A stretch of DNA of 64,000 nt from Paramicrobacterium agarici (GCF_002563955.1 NZ_PDJE01000001.1:124001-188000); one strand, 5' to 3'. Positions 49,309-59,001 are shown, counted from the stretch's first letter. Numbers and translations: made by a program. Notes: a model not told the origin generated them from the sequence alone.

Positions 49309-51219
49309 ATGACGATGCAGTTTCACCACCACGGCTACGTGTCAGGCGACCCGCGGGTACAGCCGGCGTCAGGCACAGGAGTCGACCGTCCGGCGGAGCT
49401 TCCCGACATGACGGATGTGCTGATCGTCGGGTCAGGGCCGGCGGGGATGCTGCTCGCCGCCCAGCTCTCGCAATACCCCGATGTGACGACGCGGCTCGTC
49501 GAGCGCCGGCCCGGTCGCCTTGAAATCGGGCAGGCCGACGGCATCCAGGCCCGCAGCGTTGAGACGTTCCAGGCGTTCGGGTTCGCCGAATCGATCGTCG
49601 CCGAGGCCTACCGCATCACATCGATGAATTTCTGGTCACCCGACCCGGTGGATCCCTCGAAGATCGTGCGGTCAGGACGCGAGGTCGACGACCCGCACGG
49701 CATCAGCGAGTTTCCCCACCTCATCGTCAACCAGGCACGCGTGCTCGACTATTTCGCGGCAAGCGCTTTGAACGGTCCCGGTCGCATCCGGCCCGACTAC
49801 GGCTATGAGTTCGCCGGGCTGACCGTGCACGACGACGGCGAGTACCCCGTCGAGGTCTCCCTGCGCCACACGGCCGGCGCACACCAGGGGACAACGCAGA
49901 CAATTCGCGCCAAGTACGTCGTCGGCTGCGATGGCGCACGCAGTGCCGTGCGCGAGTCGATCGGCCGCAGGCTCGCCGGCGACCAGGCGTTCCACGCGTG
50001 GGGCGTCATGGACGTGCTCACTGATACCGATTTTCCCGACGTACGCACCAAGTGCGCTATTCAGTCCGAGTCGGGCAGCATCCTGCTCATCCCCCGTGAA
50101 GGCGGCTATCTTGCTCGCTGGTACGTCGATCTCGGCGAAGTCGGCGCCGACGACAACCACGAGGTGCGCAACACGCCGATCGAGACCATCATCGCCAAGG
50201 CAAACGAGATCATTCGCCCCTACTCTCTCGAGGTGCGCGACGTCGCCTGGTGGAGCGTTTATGAGGTCGGGCACCGCGTGACCGACAAGTTCGATGATGT
50301 TCCCGCCGAAGACACCGACACGGTGAATCCGCGCGTCTTCATCGCGGGCGACGCCTGCCACACGCACAGTGCGAAGGCCGGCCAGGGCATGAACGTCTCG
50401 ATGCAAGACGGATTCAACATCGGCTGGAAGCTCGGGCAGGTGCTCTCCGCGCGCAGCCCTGAATCACTGCTCTGCACGTACTCGGGCGAGCGTCAGGAGA
50501 TCGCCCAGAACCTCATCGATTTCGACAAGGAATGGTCGACGATGATGGCGAAGAAGCCCGAGGAGTTCTCGAACCCGAAGGAGCTGAGCGACTTCTACAC
50601 GGCCACGGCGGAGTTCCCCGCCGGGTTCATGACGCAGTACAAGCCGTCCATGATCACGGGCGAGAACACGCACCAGGATCTCGCGAGCGGGTTCCCCATC
50701 GGCAAGCGCTTCAAGTCCGCGCGAGTGGTGCGGATCGGCGACACCAACCCGGTACACCTCGGGCACCATGCACGCGCAGACGGCCGGTGGCGCGTGTATG
50801 CATTCGCGGATGCTGCCGCGCCCGGCGAGCCATCGGCGCTCACCTCGTGGGCCGAGTGGATGCTCGGCTCCCCCGATTCCCCCGTCGCGCGCTTCACCCC
50901 GGAGGGCTCTGATCTCGACGGGCAGTTCGACATCAAAGTCGTCTACCAGCAGAATCTCGAAGACGTCGACCTCAATCGGGTGCCGAAGATCTTCTTGCCG
51001 AGAAGCGGGCCCTTCCAGCTCGTGGATTACGAGAAGGTCTACGCCACGCTCGAGGGAGAGGACATCTTCGACGAGCGCGACATCTCGCGCAACGGAGCTG
51101 TCATCGTCGTGCGCCCGGACCAGTACGTTGCTCACGTGCTGCCGTTGACGGCGACGACCGAGCTGGCGGAGTTCTTTGCGCAGAGCTTCATCGAGCAGCC
51201 ACCGTCCCGCACAGTGTAG
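49309..51219 (+). CDS. FAD-binding aromatic monooxygenase (phenol/3-hydroxybenzoate hydroxylase-like)
   Basis: 636-aa group A flavoprotein. FAD motif GxGxxG is in VLIVGSGPAGMLLAAQLSQY, motif 2 YVVGCDGARSAVRESI, and motif 3 RVFIAGDACHTHSAKAGQGM. The long C-terminal part (ADGRWRVYAFADAAAPGEPS; VLPLTATTELAEFFAQSFIE) is the thioredoxin-like dimer domain of phenol 2-monooxygenase and MobA (3-hydroxybenzoate 4-monooxygenase). GGAAGGA precedes the start. Controlled by the divergent IclR; ring-cleavage genes are not next to it. Confidence 0.9.
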   Translation: MTMQFHHHGYVSGDPRVQPASGTGVDRPAELPDMTDVLIVGSGPAGMLLAAQLSQYPDVTTRLVERRPGRLEIGQADGIQARSVETFQAFGFAESIVAEAYRITSMNFWSPDPVDPSKIVRSGREVDDPHGISEFPHLIVNQARVLDYFAASALNGPGRIRPDYGYEFAGLTVHDDGEYPVEVSLRHTAGAHQGTTQTIRAKYVVGCDGARSAVRESIGRRLAGDQAFHAWGVMDVLTDTDFPDVRTKCAIQSESGSILLIPREGGYLARWYVDLGEVGADDNHEVRNTPIETIIAKANEIIRPYSLEVRDVAWWSVYEVGHRVTDKFDDVPAEDTDTVNPRVFIAGDACHTHSAKAGQGMNVSMQDGFNIGWKLGQVLSARSPESLLCTYSGERQEIAQNLIDFDKEWSTMMAKKPEEFSNPKELSDFYTATAEFPAGFMTQYKPSMITGENTHQDLASGFPIGKRFKSARVVRIGDTNPVHLGHHARADGRWRVYAFADAAAPGEPSALTSWAEWMLGSPDSPVARFTPEGSDLDGQFDIKVVYQQNLEDVDLNRVPKIFLPRSGPFQLVDYEKVYATLEGEDIFDERDISRNGAVIVVRPDQYVAHVLPLTATTELAEFFAQSFIEQPPSRTV

Positions 51220-51352
51220 GCGCGAGGCCGCGGTGCAGGGCGGCCCGCCTCGGAGGAGCGCCGCTGAGCTTCTGCTGACGACAGCGCGACGACGCGCGAG
51301 CGCAGATCGCGCACGCGGTCGGCGCGTTCATGAACGACGTCGAGTGACGCCG

Positions 51353-51772
51353 TCAGTCGTTCTTCGAGATCTCCGAGACAGTATCGCCCGCGTCCTTCGA
51401 TTGCAGCGACAGCGCCACGTCGGCCTGACTGATGATGCCGACGAGATCCTTGTCATCGAGGACCGGAAGCCGCCGCACTCGCTGCGCCTGCATCAGTGAC
51501 AGAGCGTCGCTGATGTCAGCATCCGCGCTCACTGTCGTCGGAACGCCCTCAGCGAGCTCACTCGCGCGCGTCTGCGACGGGTCTCCCCCATTGGCAATGC
51601 ACTTCACGACGATGTCACGATCGGTCACCATGCCCTTGAGCTTCTTGTCGTCGCCGCAGATCGGAAGCGCGCCCACATTGAGCGATGCGAGCTGCTTGGC
51701 GGCATCTGTCAGCGTGTCGTTCTCGCCCACGCACTGCGGCGCCGGTGTCATCACGTCTCTCACCAGAGTCAT
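51353..51772 (-). CDS. Tandem CBS-domain protein
   Basis: 139-aa protein of two CBS motifs: MTPAPQCVGENDTLTDAAKQ with MVTDRDIVVKCIA, and VPTTVSADADISDALSLMQA with GIISQADVALSL. Such stand-alone pairs bind adenine nucleotides and report energy or stress state; similar to HRP1/YhcV-type proteins induced in hypoxia or stationary phase. GAAGGAGAAGGAC precedes the start. The partner is unknown. Confidence 0.9.
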   Translation of the reverse strand: MTLVRDVMTPAPQCVGENDTLTDAAKQLASLNVGALPICGDDKKLKGMVTDRDIVVKCIANGGDPSQTRASELAEGVPTTVSADADISDALSLMQAQRVRRLPVLDDKDLVGIISQADVALSLQSKDAGDTVSEISKND

Positions 51773-51969
51773 GTCCTTCTCCTTCCGATTTCGAGGCCAC
51801 CGTACGTCGTGCTTCTGGCGGCCAGTGAGGGGGTTGACAGCTCCAGCGGCGCCGATCGGGCGCCCGATCCCACGCCGCACAACGTTCGTCAAGCCCTTAC
51901 TCCGGCACTTTCGGTGGCGCTAGCATCTGCGAGAAGCACGAGAAGCGCTCGGCCGGAAGGGGGCTCGTC

Positions 51970-53427
51970 ATGGCGACCACGTTCGGAAAGATCAACACGA
52001 AGATCCCGGCTCGAATGGACAGGCTCCCCTGGGCACGGTGGCACTGGCTCGTTGTCATCGGACTTGGCACGGTCTGGATCCTTGACGGACTCGAGGTGAC
52101 GATCGTCGGAGCGATCGCGGGGCGGCTGACCGAAGAGGCGAGCGGGCTCAATCTGACCTCGGCCGACATCGGGCTCGCAGCGGGAATCTACGTCGCCGGC
52201 GCCTGCTCGGGCGCCTTGTTCTTCGGATATCTGACGGACAGATTCGGCCGGAAGAAGCTCTTCATCATCACGCTCGGCGTCTACCTTCTCGCCACTGTCG
52301 CCACCGCGTTCTCGTTCAACGCGATCTACTTCTTCATCTGCCGGTTCTTCACCGGCGCCGGAATCGGTGGCGAGTACGCCGCCATCAACTCGGCGATCGA
52401 CGAGCTGATTCCGGCTCGCCGGCGCGGCGTCGTCGACCTGGCGATCAACGGCTCGTACTGGCTCGGCACCGCATTCGGCGCTGTGCTGACCGTCTTTCTT
52501 CTCGACACGTCGATCTTTGCGGCCGACCTGGGCTGGCGCCTGGCGTTCGGGCTCGGGGCGGTGCTGGGACTCGTGATCCTGCTGGTTCGCCGCAATGTAC
52601 CCGAGTCTCCGCGCTGGCTTTTCATTCACGGTCGCAATGACGAGGCAGAGAAGCTGGTCGGCGACATCGAGGCGCACGTCGAAGAGCACTCCCGAACAAC
52701 GCTCGATCCCGTGAGCGACGATAAGACCCTCGTGATCCGACAGCGCTCGCACACGGGATTCATCGAGATCGCGAAGACAGCTGTGACCCGGTACCCGAAG
52801 CGGTTCACGCTCGGTATCTCACTCTTCACGGGTCAGGCCTTTCTCTACAACGCCGTCTTCTTCACCTACGCCCTCGTGCTCACCGAGCTGCTCGGGGTTC
52901 CCGATGACGTCGCACCGTGGGCACTCGTGCCGATCGCGATCGGCAATTTCGCCGGCCCGCTCCTTCTCGGTCACTTCTTCGACACGGTGGGCCGCAAGCC
53001 GATGATCACGGGAACGTACGTCGGCAGCGGCATCTTGCTGATCATCACCGCCCTCTTGTTCGGCGGCGGGCATCTGGATGCTGTCTGGCTGACCGTGTGC
53101 TGGTGCGTCGTGTTCTTCTTCGCGTCGGCAGGTTCGTCGAGCGCCTACCTCACGGTGAGCGAGATCTTCCCGATGGAGACGCGCGCCATGTCGATCGCGT
53201 TCTTCTACGCCGTGGGAACGGGTCTTGGCGGCATCATCGGGCCGATCCTGTTCGGCCAGCTGATCGGCGATGGCATTCAGGCCGTGACGTTCGGCTACTA
53301 CCTGGGCGCCGCCCTCATGATCGCGGCCGGACTCGTCGAGCTGTTCCTCGGCGTCAAGGCCGAACGGCAGTCGCTTGAAGACATTGCGCAGCCGCTCTCG
53401 GCAGAGATGCCGACGGTGTCGAAGTGA
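51970..53427 (+). CDS. MFS transporter (sugar/aromatic acid symporter type)
   Basis: 485-aa permease with 12 predicted spans. The family loop after TM2 is [20 protein letters not shown], the second signature [14 protein letters not shown], and the mirrored loop [20 protein letters not shown]. It resembles metabolite:proton symporters of the sugar transporter subgroup. AAGGGG lies before the ATG. Its position after the hydroxylase region suggests aromatic acid uptake, but this is inference. Confidence 0.9.
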   Translation: MATTFGKINTKIPARMDRLPWARWHWLVVIGLGTVWILDGLEVTIVGAIAGRLTEEASGLNLTSADIGLAAGIYVAGACSGALFFGYLTDRFGRKKLFIITLGVYLLATVATAFSFNAIYFFICRFFTGAGIGGEYAAINSAIDELIPARRRGVVDLAINGSYWLGTAFGAVLTVFLLDTSIFAADLGWRLAFGLGAVLGLVILLVRRNVPESPRWLFIHGRNDEAEKLVGDIEAHVEEHSRTTLDPVSDDKTLVIRQRSHTGFIEIAKTAVTRYPKRFTLGISLFTGQAFLYNAVFFTYALVLTELLGVPDDVAPWALVPIAIGNFAGPLLLGHFFDTVGRKPMITGTYVGSGILLIITALLFGGGHLDAVWLTVCWCVVFFFASAGSSSAYLTVSEIFPMETRAMSIAFFYAVGTGLGGIIGPILFGQLIGDGIQAVTFGYYLGAALMIAAGLVELFLGVKAERQSLEDIAQPLSAEMPTVSK

Positions 53428-53462
53428 CGGTGCCGTTCGCACGGAGGCGATGGGAGACGACC

Positions 53463-53510
53463 ATGCGTGATGAGCCGATGCAGTATCGAGCAGCGAGCCG
53501 CGCCGCCTGA
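53463..53510 (+). CDS. Possible 15-aa upstream ORF coupled to topoisomerase IB
   Basis: MRDEPMQYRAASRAA with GGGAG seven nt upstream; its TGA overlaps the topoisomerase ATG (TGATG). It may provide translational coupling, since the topoisomerase start has no good ribosome site of its own. No protein evidence. Confidence 0.3.
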   Translation: MRDEPMQYRAASRAA

Positions 53511-54502
53511 TGGTCCGGCTTCGCATAGCTGACACGTCGAGTCCGGGGTGGACGCTGGCCACGACGAGCACCGGTCCGGTCCTCGTCGACGCGAGAGGCA
53601 GACGCATCACGGATGCTGCAGCGCTCACTCGTGTTGCCGACCTCGTCATTCCGCCCGCCTGGACGGATCTGTGGATCGCGCCTCAGCCGAACGCGCATAT
53701 TCAGGCTGTCGGCACGGATGCCGCGGGGCGACGCCAGTACCTGTACCACGAGCAGTGGCACCGCCAGAAGAAGCGCGAGAAGTACGATCGCATGCTCGAG
53801 CTTGCCGCATCGCTGCCGTCGGCGCGCAGCCTCGTCACGCGCGATTTGCAGGCTCCGTATGGCTCGCGCGAACGTGTGCTCGCCGCGTCGTTTCGGCTGC
53901 TCGATAACGCATACCTTCGCGTCGGCAGCGAACGCTATGCCCAGCGCCATGGCAGCCGCGGGCTCACGACCCTTCTCGGGCAGCACGCCACGGTCTCGGG
54001 TGACACGGTGATTCTCGATTTCGTTGGCAAAAGCGGCATGGCGTGGGGGTCGCAGACGACGGATGCTGCTCTCGCATCTGCCGTGCGCTCACTCAAGCGG
54101 CGCGGCGGCAACGAGCGGCTGTTCGCGTGGCGCGACGGCGTCACGTGGCATCCTGTCACCCCCTCAGACGTCAACGAGTACGTCAGGGAGCGGACACACG
54201 GGGACTTCACGGCAAAGGATTTTCGCACGCTGCACGGCTCGACATCGGCCGCAGCAGAACTGGCTTCGCTGGGCATTCGCGAGACGGCCGCGGAGCGCAA
54301 GCGCACGATCGCCGAGGCCGTCACGCGCACGGCGGATATTCTGGGAAATACACCGGCTGTTGCGCGCTCCAGCTACATTGACCCGCGTATCATCGACCGC
54401 TATCGCGACGGTTACGTCCTGCAGACCGGCCGCATCTCACCAGAACGCGCGTTGCGCGCACTGATCATGCAGCACGAAGGAGACGACGATGACAAGCTCT
54501 GA
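53510..54502 (+). CDS. Type IB DNA topoisomerase
   Basis: 330-aa eukaryal/poxviral-like topoisomerase IB as found in many actinobacteria. It has the N-terminal domain (VADLVIPPAWTDLWIAPQPN; YLYHEQWHRQKKREKYDRML) and a catalytic core with LDNAYLRVGSERYAQRHGSR, TAKDFRTLHGSTSAA and the nucleophile Tyr at about residue 289 in VARSSYIDPRI. It relaxes supercoils and is dispensable. It overlaps cinA by 14 bp. Confidence 0.92.
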   Translation: MVRLRIADTSSPGWTLATTSTGPVLVDARGRRITDAAALTRVADLVIPPAWTDLWIAPQPNAHIQAVGTDAAGRRQYLYHEQWHRQKKREKYDRMLELAASLPSARSLVTRDLQAPYGSRERVLAASFRLLDNAYLRVGSERYAQRHGSRGLTTLLGQHATVSGDTVILDFVGKSGMAWGSQTTDAALASAVRSLKRRGGNERLFAWRDGVTWHPVTPSDVNEYVRERTHGDFTAKDFRTLHGSTSAAAELASLGIRETAAERKRTIAEAVTRTADILGNTPAVARSSYIDPRIIDRYRDGYVLQTGRISPERALRALIMQHEGDDDDKL

Positions 54503-54971
54503 ACAAGCGCAGATCGCCGAGCGAATCGCCGAGGCCGCCTCGGCGGGACAGCAGTGGATCGCCGCCGCCGAGTCGCTCACGAGCGGAGGAATCTCGTCTG
54601 CACTCGGTGCCGCGCCCGATGCGTCGAGCTGGTTCGCCGGAGGGCTCGTCGCCTATGCGCGCGCTGCCAAGCACGAGCTGCTTGACGTCTCGAAGGGGCC
54701 GGTAGCGTGCGCCTCGGCCGCGGAAGAGATGGCGACGTCGGTCAGGCGCCTGTTTCGCGCAGACGTCGCCATCGCCGTCACGGGCGCCGGCGGCCCGGAG
54801 CCCGAAGACGGTCAGCCCGCGGGCACTGTCTTTCTCGCCGTGGCGACCGCCGCCGGTACCCAAATCGAGAAGAAGACGTTCGAGGGAGGCCCGGGGGAGG
54901 TTGTGCAGAGCACGGTGAAGGAGGCACTGCTGCTCGTCGAACGGACCCTCGCGGTGCCCACGTCGTCCTAG
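54489..54971 (+). CDS. CinA-family protein (nicotinamide-nucleotide amidohydrolase)
   Basis: 160-aa CinA C-terminal domain protein (PncC): AAESLTSGGISSALGAAPDA with the catalytic Ser/Gly loop, WFAGGLVAYARAAKHELLDV and VAIAVTGAGGPEPEDGQPAG, the family signature. It deamidates NMN to NaMN. GAAGGAG 6 nt upstream fixes the start. Co-translated with topoisomerase IB. Confidence 0.92.
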   Translation: MTSSEQAQIAERIAEAASAGQQWIAAAESLTSGGISSALGAAPDASSWFAGGLVAYARAAKHELLDVSKGPVACASAAEEMATSVRRLFRADVAIAVTGAGGPEPEDGQPAGTVFLAVATAAGTQIEKKTFEGGPGEVVQSTVKEALLLVERTLAVPTSS

Positions 54972-55011
54972 AGAGCGTTGCCCTCGAGCATCCTGTACCG
55001 TCAGACACAGT

Positions 55012-55044
55012 CGTGGGGTCCGCGAATCATTCGCGGACCCCACG
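55012..55044. terminator. Bidirectional terminator
   Basis: Near-perfect inverted repeat of 16-nt arms (CGTGGGGTCCGCGAAT mirrored at 55029-55044) between the convergent cinA and CsbD-like genes. Confidence 0.85.
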
Positions 55045-55061
55045 CTCAATGACAGGTGTCG

Positions 55062-55274
55062 TTACTTCTTGTCATCGAAGAGGTCTTCTGCACCGTTCTT
55101 CACGTCGTCGGCGGCGTCCTTGACGTCTTCGCCCGCCTTCTTGGCTGTTGCTTTCGCCTGGTCAGCGCGGCCCTCGTTCTCGAGGCTCTCGTTGTCGGTT
55201 GCGTCACCGAACTTCTCTTTAGCCTTGCCTGTCGCATCTTCTGCGGCGTTGCTGATCTTGTCTCCGAGACCCAT
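55062..55274 (-). CDS. CsbD-family stress protein
   Basis: 70-aa highly charged protein: MGLGDKISNAAEDATGKAKE, then KFGDATDNESLENEGRADQA and a Lys/Asp tail. Typical CsbD repeats of helix-forming K/A/D/E; usually induced by general stress and abundant in stationary phase. Function unknown. It is monocistronic. Confidence 0.9.
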   Translation of the reverse strand: MGLGDKISNAAEDATGKAKEKFGDATDNESLENEGRADQAKATAKKAGEDVKDAADDVKNGAEDLFDDKK

Positions 55275-55480
55275 GCTGAACTCCTTTCGTGAGTTGTGTC
55301 TCCACGCTAGAGAACGCTCCTCTGGCGCAACAAGGGGTTGACAGCGAGCGACGATCGCTGCCCGGCCAGACGTGGTCGGCTACCACGTTCATGCGGGAAG
55401 GTGCCAGCCCCTTGTCGTCGCGGCGCGCCCGTTCGACGCTGGCAGTGTTCGATTGTCATACAGGTCTGGAGGAGTTCACA

Positions 55481-55720
55481 ATGGCTGAACGAGGAAGCAC
55501 GAAGCACGGCCCGGAGCTCGACGACGAGATGAAGCACGAGACCGAGGGCATGATCGACGGCACGCAGCCCGATCATGTTGAAGAGTTCAGGCAGACCGAA
55601 GGCATGCCAGACGACACAGACAGCGAAGAGGTCGAGGATGCTGCCGGCATGACCGGCGCCGAGGTCGACGACGAACTCCCGTGGGACGAGAACCCGGGCT
55701 CGGGCGGGCAGGGCTCGTAG
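55481..55720 (+). CDS. Small acidic protein of unknown function
   Basis: 79-aa, very acidic and Met/Glu/Asp-rich (KHGPELDDEMKHETEGMIDG ... EVDDELPWDENPGSGG). GGAGGAG lies just upstream of ATG 55481. No fold or family is recognised; it resembles other short acidic actinobacterial stress-region proteins. It may be a hydration- or stress-related disordered protein. Confidence 0.65.
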   Translation: MAERGSTKHGPELDDEMKHETEGMIDGTQPDHVEEFRQTEGMPDDTDSEEVEDAAGMTGAEVDDELPWDENPGSGGQGS

Positions 55721-55747
55721 CCGCTCATTCTGAGGAGTGCGTGCCTG

Positions 55748-56317
55748 TCACGCACCTCCGTCCACATCATCTATCAATGAGTGGACGGCGACCGCGATGT
55801 CCTCGTCGCGGAAGACAGCGTCGAAGGCGAGTGCATGCAAGATCGCACCATCAACGTACGTGAGCATCCGACGCGCCGCCGCGAAAGGCCGGGAAACACC
55901 CAGCACCTCGAGGGACTGCGCGGCCCAGACGTCGACCCGATGACGTGCTTGGGCAAGCACCTCCCTGATGTGCGGATCGTGAAACCCTTCGGCGAAGAAC
56001 GCATACCGCGCAGCGGTGAGATCTCGCTGCGCCCCCGCGGCATCTCGGATGAACTGGGCGAGCGCCGCGACTAGGTCGTCCACGGTCTGCGGAGCGCTCT
56101 CCGCGGCAAAGTGGCGTTGCTCGGCTCCGACGAGGTGATCCACGGTCGCGTGAAGGAGCGCGGCACGAGTGCGGAAGTGGTTGGAGGTCGTCCCCGAGGG
56201 CAGTCCCGCCGTGGAATCGACGCGCCCGTGCGTCAGTGCGCGAATCCCCTGGCCGCCCGCGATGGCAAGGGCGGCGTGCAACGCTCTGTCGCGATTGCTC
56301 TCACTGCGGCTCGTCAT
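55748..56317 (-). CDS. TetR-family regulator
   Basis: 189-aa regulator. The HTH is ALHAALAIAGGQGIRALTHG with DSTAGLPSGTTSNHFRTRAA. The C-terminal ligand domain starts about residue 75 (VDDLVAALAQFIRDAAGAQR). It lies 33 bp downstream of the monooxygenase on the same strand, forming a small unit with a palindrome at 57397-57410 upstream. Probably regulates the monooxygenase. Confidence 0.9.
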   Translation of the reverse strand: MTSRSESNRDRALHAALAIAGGQGIRALTHGRVDSTAGLPSGTTSNHFRTRAALLHATVDHLVGAEQRHFAAESAPQTVDDLVAALAQFIRDAAGAQRDLTAARYAFFAEGFHDPHIREVLAQARHRVDVWAAQSLEVLGVSRPFAAARRMLTYVDGAILHALAFDAVFRDEDIAVAVHSLIDDVDGGA

Positions 56318-56350
56318 ACTCGCCTCTCCCTATCGATCGACTGCTTCATG

Positions 56351-57385
56351 TCAGGCGAAGCGCGCGAGCGCGCTCATCGTCCTCTGACGAACTCCGCTGA
56401 AGCGGCGCGCGGTCGACATCCGGTTGAGAAAACGTGAGAGCCGCACCGTTCTCTGCCCGGCACGGCGCCGACTCTGATCGAACGCGCGCAATCCGTTCTC
56501 GATCGTTCTCGCCGCACCCAGCGCATCCGCCAGCTGCGCCGCATCAATGAGCGCCTCACAAGCGCCGCGCCCCGCGTTCGGCGCCATCGCGTGAGCCGCG
56601 TCTCCGATGACCACCGTGTGTCCTCGGGCCATCGACCGCAACGGGGCCGAATCATGCAGCACGCGTCTGTCAATCTGTGCGTGGTTCACCGTGCTCACGA
56701 CTCGTGCAACATCTCGATGCCAGTCGCCGAACAGTTCAGCAAGCAGCTCGCCATTCGAGAGACCGGCGTCATACTCGCCGAGAACATCCTCTCGCACGCA
56801 CGCGAACCAATTGGTCGTGCGACCGTCTTGGGGGGTGATGCCGAACAGGCGGCCATCGCCCCACGTTTCCGTCACCTCATCCACAGACCCCGCCACGACT
56901 CCGCGGCACGCCACCGTCCCGAGCGGCCGTGGCAATGCTCTGTGGCCGGTAACAGTGTGCCGCACACGGCTGTTGATCCCGTCAGCGCCCACAATCAGGT
57001 CGGCATCGGGAAGAGCAGTGAGATCTGAAATGGCGGATGACCACCGCACCTTCCTCTCGAGAACGCCCTCGTAGAGGAGCTCATGCAGCACCGGGCGCGA
57101 TACCAGATAGGCGGGCTCACGCGAGGCGACGCGGGCGAACGTCGACCCGTCCGGCCGGAGGAACGAGGCACCGCGCTGGAGTACCCCCTTCTCTCGCACT
57201 GCGTCTGCGACGCCGAGCCGACCCAGAGCCGCCATCGCCTCTGGCCACATACCCAACGCCGTCCCCGTAGGAGGCAAGCCATCGGCGCGCTCGTAAAGCG
57301 TTACATCCCAGCCGTCTTGAAGCAGCGCCCGTCCAACAGCCAGTCCGGCGATTCCTGCCCCGATAATGATCGCTTCGCCTCTCAT
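56351..57385 (-). CDS. FAD-dependent monooxygenase (small aromatic hydroxylase type)
   Basis: 344-aa group A flavoprotein without the C-terminal thioredoxin domain. FAD motif AIIIGAGIAGLAVGRALLQD, second motif DLIVGADGINSRVRHTVTGH, and third HTVVIGDAAHAMAPNAGRGA. Related to TetX/salicylate hydroxylase-like enzymes with loose substrate range. It precedes the TetR gene on the same strand and is the last core gene before the integrative element. Confidence 0.9.
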   Translation of the reverse strand: MRGEAIIIGAGIAGLAVGRALLQDGWDVTLYERADGLPPTGTALGMWPEAMAALGRLGVADAVREKGVLQRGASFLRPDGSTFARVASREPAYLVSRPVLHELLYEGVLERKVRWSSAISDLTALPDADLIVGADGINSRVRHTVTGHRALPRPLGTVACRGVVAGSVDEVTETWGDGRLFGITPQDGRTTNWFACVREDVLGEYDAGLSNGELLAELFGDWHRDVARVVSTVNHAQIDRRVLHDSAPLRSMARGHTVVIGDAAHAMAPNAGRGACEALIDAAQLADALGAARTIENGLRAFDQSRRRAGQRTVRLSRFLNRMSTARRFSGVRQRTMSALARFA

Positions 57386-57396
57386 GCCTCCACCGT

Positions 57397-57410
57397 ACTA
57401 TAAACATAGT
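57397..57410. promoter_or_regulatory. Palindrome ACTAT-AAAC-ATAGT upstream of the monooxygenase
   Basis: A perfect 5-bp inverted repeat in an AT-rich stretch 12 bp upstream of the monooxygenase start, a likely TetR operator. Confidence 0.5.
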
Positions 57411-57644
57411 TACAAATCACTACGGACGGCTCGAGGGCGACTGCTCGCCGTCAAACGTCGCGGCGAAACCAAACCATTCATCGCCTCGAAGCGGAACAGA
57501 CGAGCGCAGCGTCGCAATCGAAGGTGTCAACGCGAGGCGATGGCAGAGCGCTCGTGAATTGCGCTGGACCTTGTTCCGACAGATTTCCGCAGCCACCGAT
57601 CACCAGGATCAGTGATCGAGGCTGCGTTCTCGGAACGATCAAAG

Positions 57645-57703
57645 GGCGGAGACGGAGGGATTTGAACCCTCGGTCCCCTTACGGGGACTCCACCTTAGCA
57701 GGG
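57645..57703 (-). other. att site: 3' fragment of tRNA-Ser(GCT)
   Basis: On the minus strand this reads as the 3' half of tRNA-Ser: anticodon loop CTGCTAA, anticodon-stem half GGTGGA, a long variable arm GTCCCCGTAAGGGGAC, T-arm GAGGGTTCAAATCCCTC and acceptor CGTCTCCG. The matching 5' half is absent to the right, where unrelated sequence follows. Such a 3' tRNA fragment marks the junction of an integrated element. The intact tRNA should be at the far end, right of the window. Confidence 0.8.
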
Positions 57704-57819
57704 CCTTTGGAGTCGCAATGGACGCGTAATCGTGCGCGTGCGTGCACCGGATGCACGCCCGTTCTCGGCGTGCTCGCTGATGCTACTCCCCTGGCACTCC
57801 CCTGGGCCGACCGGAACAC

Positions 57820-58971
57820 ATGGACCAAACGGCTCCGTTGTTTGATGACGTCCGCGATGCTGTCCGGGCGCGGATCTGCACCCGCCCATTTGAGGCCGAA
57901 CCAGGCCGATTCGTTCGCTGTCAGTCTCGCCGGACAGCTGTATGCCCGTCTTGCGCGAGTCTCTATCGGGGCGATTGGCAGCGCATCGCCCGGTCGGGGA
58001 TTTACGACGCGGACGGGCATCCGCTCGTCGGCTATCGGTACTTCTTCATCACGCTGTCGGCTCCGTCGTTCGGGTCGATACATCTGGCCCCAAAGTGGGA
58101 ACGTGACGCGGGAAGGCGCTGCAAGTGCGGGCAGACGCACGGCCATGAGGACGAAAAGCTACGCGGAATGCCGATTGACCTCGATGCTTACGACTATGAG
58201 GGTCAGATCCGTTGGCATGGCGCGCTGTCCCGGCTTTGGCGTTCTTCGGTTGAGGCGATGCGTAGGCGGTGCCCTGATGCGGAGTACTTCGCTGTGCGTG
58301 AGGTACAGGCGAGGATGGCGCTACATGTGCACGCGGTGGTGCGTGTGCCCGCCTCAACTTCGGTCGATGCTGAGTCGATGGGGCGGGCTGCTCGGGCGGC
58401 AACTGCCACGCATCCGGTGACGGACGAGGTTGTCGAGTGGGGCCAGTACGGCATGCAGGATCGGGAGATCCGACCGCGGCTCGTCGGATCAGAGGACGTG
58501 ATGCCGGACATGTCGCGCGCTGCCGCTCGCATTATCTCCTACGTTGGCAAGGCGCTCGGTTACTCGCTCAAGGATGTGACACCGGGCGTACGTGACGGCG
58601 AAGCGACGCTGGAGCGCATTGAGTTCGTGAAGCGGCTTCGGCGGGCGGCTCGACTGCATGTGCTCTGCCCGGATTGCCCTATGGGTAGACCTGGTGACTG
58701 CCCGCGCCGGGCGCATGAGAATTTGGGCTACGGGGGCCACGTCGTGACGGTCTCGCGCACGACGGCACGGCGGGAAGGATGGTCGTTATCGCACTTGACG
58801 CGCACCCGGCTGCGGGAGGAACGCAAAGCCTGGATGGAGGCGAACCAGCCCGAGGGACGCCGGGGTGGTCTGAGCGACGCTGATGTGAAGTTGGCGTTTT
58901 GGTTGGCGGAACAGTCCGCACGGCACGCTTGGGAGGTCTGGCAGAATCGAAATCACGCCCGAGCACCATAG
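57820..58971 (+). CDS. RepSA-like replication initiator
   Basis: 383-aa rolling-circle-type initiator. A Cys-rich region CQSRRTAVCPSCASLYRGDW resembles a zinc finger. FFITLSAPSFGSIHLAPK holds motif 1. FAVREVQARMALHVHAVVRV contains the His-x-His (HUH) metal motif. ARIISYVGKALGYSLKD has the catalytic Tyr candidate and a Lys partner, and late CPDCPMGRPGDC adds Cys pairs. It is the element's own initiator of replication after excision. The first ATG in frame is used; no ribosome site is strong. Confidence 0.85.
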   Translation: MDQTAPLFDDVRDAVRARICTRPFEAEPGRFVRCQSRRTAVCPSCASLYRGDWQRIARSGIYDADGHPLVGYRYFFITLSAPSFGSIHLAPKWERDAGRRCKCGQTHGHEDEKLRGMPIDLDAYDYEGQIRWHGALSRLWRSSVEAMRRRCPDAEYFAVREVQARMALHVHAVVRVPASTSVDAESMGRAARAATATHPVTDEVVEWGQYGMQDREIRPRLVGSEDVMPDMSRAAARIISYVGKALGYSLKDVTPGVRDGEATLERIEFVKRLRRAARLHVLCPDCPMGRPGDCPRRAHENLGYGGHVVTVSRTTARREGWSLSHLTRTRLREERKAWMEANQPEGRRGGLSDADVKLAFWLAEQSARHAWEVWQNRNHARAP

Positions 58972-59001
58972 AACGTCAGCGCCCACAAGTAGGGTCGGAC
59001 T

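Noticed and set aside
57645..57740. Complete tRNA-Ser gene
   Set aside because: Only the 3' half from the anticodon loop onward matches; the 5' acceptor, D-arm and 5' anticodon stem are missing, so it is an att fragment.
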